Shown: piece by piece, positions 4,356 to 6,842 of the stretch
Layout: the number at the start of each line of letters is the position of its first letter
Numbering within the stretch: the first letter of the stretch is position 1
Source: an uncultured Clostridium sp.
GTDB taxonomy: Bacteria > Bacillota > Clostridia > TANB77 > CAG-508
NCBI GenBank assembly: GCA_947643945.1
Contig: CANRXN010000056.1
Location: 1 to 6,842 of the forward strand
DNA: 6,842 nucleotides
Direction: 5' to 3'
The notes under the pieces: generated by a model
Seen by the model: only the letters and a program-made list of their open reading frames with translations
What the model was told of the DNA's origin: nothing
Databases searched by the model: none
Program-made: the position numbers and the translations under genes

Positions 4356-6842
4356 CTGCACCTAAAATATCTTGAAATACCGTCATAATTTGGTCTGTTA
4401 AATATATCTGTCCACAAGGTTTTAGGTCTTGCCCTATTTTAATTCTAACATTCATATTATTTTTATCACCACTAAAATAACGTAAAGCACCTCTTAGCTT
4501 TTCTTTTTGCTCCTCGCTTGCATCGGTAATATCTAACGTAAAAATCTTTTGCTTTTGCTCTCCAAAGTCTTTAATTTCATTGGCAATAATAGTAGTCGTA
4601 TCGTCTTCTCTTATGCTTAATCTACCATCTACTGAAACAATATTTTCTTCTACCAAGCTTTTCCCCGCATTTAGATAAGCATTTTCAAATACTAAAACTT
4701 CGGCTGAACCATATAAATCTTCTATCGTTACAAATGCCATAATCTTGTTATTTTTGGTATATTTCTTTTTAATAGAACTAATAATTCCGGCAATACTTTA
4801 CTTTTTGTCCATCTACGAATTTTGGTTTTTCATTTCTTACGCCTTCTTCGCCCATCATCTGGGAACTCATTTGCTCGTCTAATTGTCTTAAATTGATGGT
4901 ATTAATCGTACTTTGTACTTCTATTTGTGCTCTCAATTTTTCTAGCGGATGCCCAGAAATATAAATTCCTAGCATTTCTTTTTCGATGGATAGCAATTCT
5001 TTATTTGACATTTCTTCATGTTCTTCAAATTGATATTTGATTTCATTCATTTGATTTTTTTCTTCTGCAGAGCCCAAATCAAACATCGAAACTTGACCAT
5101 CCAAGCCTTTTTTTCTTCCACTTTGAATGGTATCGATAATCGCCTCAAAAGACGCTAACAAAGTGCTTCTTGTTTGCCCAAACTCGTCAAATGCTCCTGC
5201 TTTTATTAAACTTTCTACACATTTTTTATTAACCTGTTCATTTGCAATTCTTTCACAAAAATCGGTAAAACTCTTATATGGTCCATTTTCTTTTCTTTCT
5301 TTTACAATGTTACTAACTGGCACTGTTCCTACATTTTTGATACTTCCTAGTCCAAAGCGAATTTTAGCTTTTTCGGTTGTAAATTTGCTATCACTTTTGT
5401 TGATTTCTGGTTTTAAAATTTCAATCCCTAAAAGTTTGCACTCATCAATGTATTGTGGGATTTTATCTAGGTTTCCTAAGAAGCTATTTAGTGTTGCTGC
5501 CATAAATTCTGCTGGATAATAGGCTTTTAAGTAAGCGGTCCTATAGGCTATTACGGCATAGCAGGCTGCATGGGATTTATTGAAAGCATATTTTGCAAAT
5601 TCTGCCATCTCGTCAAAAATTTTATTGGCTGATTTCTCGTCTATTCCATTTCTTACGCATCCTGGGACTTCCACGTTCCCTTGGTCGTCTACTTGACCAT
5701 GAATAAAAACTTCTCTTTCTTTTGCCATAACATCTAGTTTTTTCTTTCCCATAGCACGTCTTACCAAGTCTGCTCTTCCGTAAGGAATAGCCGGCTAAGT
5801 CACGTACAATTTGCATAACTTGTTCTTGGTATACCATACAACCATAAGTTACATTTAAGATTGGCTCTAGCCTTGGATGGGTGTATTCGTTATGACCTGG
5901 ATTTAATTTTCCTTTCACATATCTTGGAATTTGATCCATTGGTCCGGGACGATATAAAGATACTCCCGCAATCAAGTCTTCTAAGCAGTCTGGTTTTAAC
6001 TCTTTCATAAAGTTTGTCATTCCTTGTGACTCAAATTGGAATATCCCACAAGATTTTCCCTCTTGCCATAATTTATATACTTTAGGTTCTGCCATTTCCT
6101 TGTCAAATTCTACATCAATTCCCCTATTTTCTTTTACTAAGTCAATGGTATCTTGAATAACAGTTAGGGTTCTTAACCCTAAAAAGTCCATTTTTAATAG
6201 ACCTAGTTCTTCTAGGGTTGTCATGATATATTGGGTTGAAATTTGTCCATCTCTTACATATAAAGGAACATAGGTATCGACTGGGTCTTTGGTAATAACG
6301 ACTCCGGCAAGCATGGGTAGATGCCTGTCTTGGCATTCCTTCTAATGCCATTGCTACATCTAATACTTTTTTTACAGTCTCGTCTGTTTCGTACCTGTCT
6401 TTTAGTTCTTTGTTTTGTTCTAATGCTTTTTTTATGGTAATGTGTAGTTCATTGGGTATCATTTTGGCTAAGCTATCTGCTTCTGCATAAGGAACATCTA
6501 GCACTCTTGCTACATCTCGAATGACCATTTTGGCTGCCATGGTACCAAAAGTGATAATCTGTGATACATGATCGTGTCCGTATTTTTTAGACACATAGTC
6601 TATTACATCTTGTCTATGTTCATAACAAAAATCAACGTCAAAGTCTGGCATACTAATTCTTTCTGGATTTAAAAATCTTTCAAATAGTAAGCCATATTTC
6701 ATAGGATCAATGTCGGTAATTTCGATGGCATACGCAATAATAGATCCTGCACCGAGAGCCACGACCGTGGTCCTACAGGGATGTTATTTGTTTTGGCGAA
6801 ATGGATAAAGTCCCATACAATTAGGAAGTAATCTACATATCC
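4327..6842 (-). CDS. dnaE: DNA polymerase III alpha subunit, partial at 5' end, read through five +1 shifts at CGG
   Basis: The replicative polymerase subunit, a cytoplasmic, essential enzyme. The visible part is about 836 residues; the N-terminal PHP domain lies beyond the right edge. From the edge it reads GYVDYFLIVWDFIHFAKTNN, IPVGPGRGSGAGSIIAYA, then PDFDVDF (6648-6628) with the catalytic Asp pair, STHACGVVITKDP, KMDFLGLRTLT (probable third catalytic Asp), SLYRPGPMDQIPRY, QVMQIVRDLAGYSLGRADLV, FNKSHAACYAVIAYRTAYLK, and the OB-fold VKYCGIISSIKKKY...AFVTIEDLYGSAEV. It ends at TAA 4327. Obtaining this needs one base skipped at each of 6767, 6754, 6306, 5780 and 4789, and each is the C of an in-phase CGG. 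Between sites the frames are open and fully family-like. Six out-of-phase CGGs (such as CCC GGA in RPGPMDQ) cause no shift. No exonuclease insertion is seen, so this is DnaE rather than PolC. Confidence 0.95.
4787..4789 (-). other. Apparent +1 frameshift site: TGC CGG A in the dnaE OB-fold
   Basis: Zero frame: AAG TAT TGC CGG AAT TAT TAG, a stop two codons after CGG. Shifted: TAT TGC (C) GGA ATT ATT AGT, giving VKYC-G-IISS, matching the conserved Gly-Ile-Ile start of the OB-fold. The shifted frame joins the next open segment at 4740 exactly. Confidence 0.85.
5778..5780 (-). other. Apparent +1 frameshift site: TTA CGG A in dnaE
   Basis: Zero frame: TAT TCC TTA CGG AAG AGC. Shifted: TTA (C) GGA AGA GCA GAC TTG, giving GYSL-G-RADLVRRAM, one of the most conserved stretches of DnaE. 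An out-of-phase CGG (GCC GGC) a few codons earlier in the same sequence is read normally. Confidence 0.88.
6304..6306 (-). other. Apparent +1 frameshift site: TGC CGG A in dnaE
   Basis: Zero frame: CAT GCT TGC CGG AGT. Shifted at CGG: TGC (C) GGA GTC GTT, giving STHAC-G-VVITKD, where the family has HA-A/C-GVV. Moving the skipped base one codon earlier (T6309) gives GCC GGA, HAAGVV, so the skipped base itself is ambiguous here although the in-phase codon is still CGG. Confidence 0.85.
6752..6754 (-). other. Apparent +1 frameshift site: TCT CGG T in the dnaE GPGRGS motif
   Basis: After the first shift the reading is GGT CGT GGC TCT CGG. Skipping C6754 gives GGT GCA GGA TCT ATT, that is GRGS-G-AGSIIAY. 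The preceding TCT must be read in its own frame because Ser of GRGS is invariant. This places the skip at the CGG rather than one codon earlier. Confidence 0.85.
6765..6767 (-). other. Apparent +1 frameshift site: CCA CGG T in the dnaE GPGRGS motif
   Basis: The frame from the right edge reads ATC CCT GTA GGA CCA CGG. Skipping C6767 gives GGT CGT GGC TCT, that is IPVGP-G-RGS. Pro of GPGRGS is invariant, so CCA is read in the incoming frame. The next site lies only 13 bases downstream. Confidence 0.85.

Noticed and set aside
5127..5519. 130-residue plus-strand open frame inside dnaE
   Set aside because: It is antisense to conserved DnaE sequence, with no start signals and no recognisable domain.
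735..6767. Ordinary sequencing or assembly indels as the cause of the seven frame breaks
   Set aside because: Not fully excluded, but random or homopolymer errors should fall at varied codons and phases and also hit mgtA. Here all seven put CGG in phase, none is in a homopolymer run, and long A and T runs in the same genes are intact.
735..6767. Reassignment of CGG to another amino acid
   Set aside because: Reading CGG as any single residue keeps the zero frame, which loses family similarity at once and often stops within a few codons (for example TAG just after 4787). Reading frame, not residue identity, must change.
735..6767. Classical programmed shifts (-1 slippery heptamer, or prfB-like stop-codon +1 site)
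   Set aside because: All shifts are +1, none has a stop codon at the shift site, the preceding codons vary, and I see no shared upstream Shine-Dalgarno-like element or X-XXY-YYZ heptamer.
4327..6842. dnaE, Nudix and yjjX as pseudogenes
   Set aside because: Catalytic and structural motifs are intact between the breaks, there are no nonsense codons in the corrected frames, and dnaE is normally essential. Decay would not be confined to one codon type.

Overview
The window reads as chromosomal DNA of a low-GC, AT-rich Firmicutes-type bacterium. Evidence is AGGAGG-type ribosome binding sites, consensus TTGACA/TATAAT promoters, a Gram-positive style DnaE and AT-ending codon use. I cannot place it below phylum from sequence alone.

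Layout, left to right. (1) 1-363, minus: a partial gene of unknown function with its own consensus promoter. (2) 431-866, minus: a MutT/Nudix hydrolase. (3) 904-1025: a long nested imperfect palindrome. (4) 1035-1566, minus: a YjjX/DUF84-type inosine/xanthosine triphosphatase. (5) A divergent intergenic region, then 1703-4315, plus: an MgtA-type P-type Mg2+ ATPase with one in-frame TAA at 3647-3649. (6) 4315-4355: a two-way terminator. (7) 4327-6842, minus: DNA polymerase III alpha subunit (dnaE), 5' end outside the window. The Nudix and YjjX products both belong to families that clean up non-canonical nucleotides. Otherwise the genes look like ordinary housekeeping with no obvious shared pathway.

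The striking feature is how the genes must be read. Nudix, yjjX and dnaE look broken by +1 frameshifts (1, 1 and 5 sites). All seven breaks have the same form: the zero-frame codon at the break is CGG, and family-consistent reading resumes one base later at GGA or GGT (Gly). In these three genes plus mgtA (about 2,030 codons) I find no CGG read as an ordinary triplet, while about 15 CGG trinucleotides lying out of phase cause no shift. The simplest biological reading is that CGG is unassigned here and triggers an efficient +1 shift, or that CGGN is decoded as a four-base glycine codon. Two of the sites lie 13 bases apart in the GPGRGS motif of dnaE, an essential gene. The one exception is the left-edge gene, which has an in-phase CGG (followed by C) in an otherwise open frame; it may be foreign. 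A sequencing artefact cannot be excluded from one sequence, but the uniform pattern outside homopolymers argues against it.
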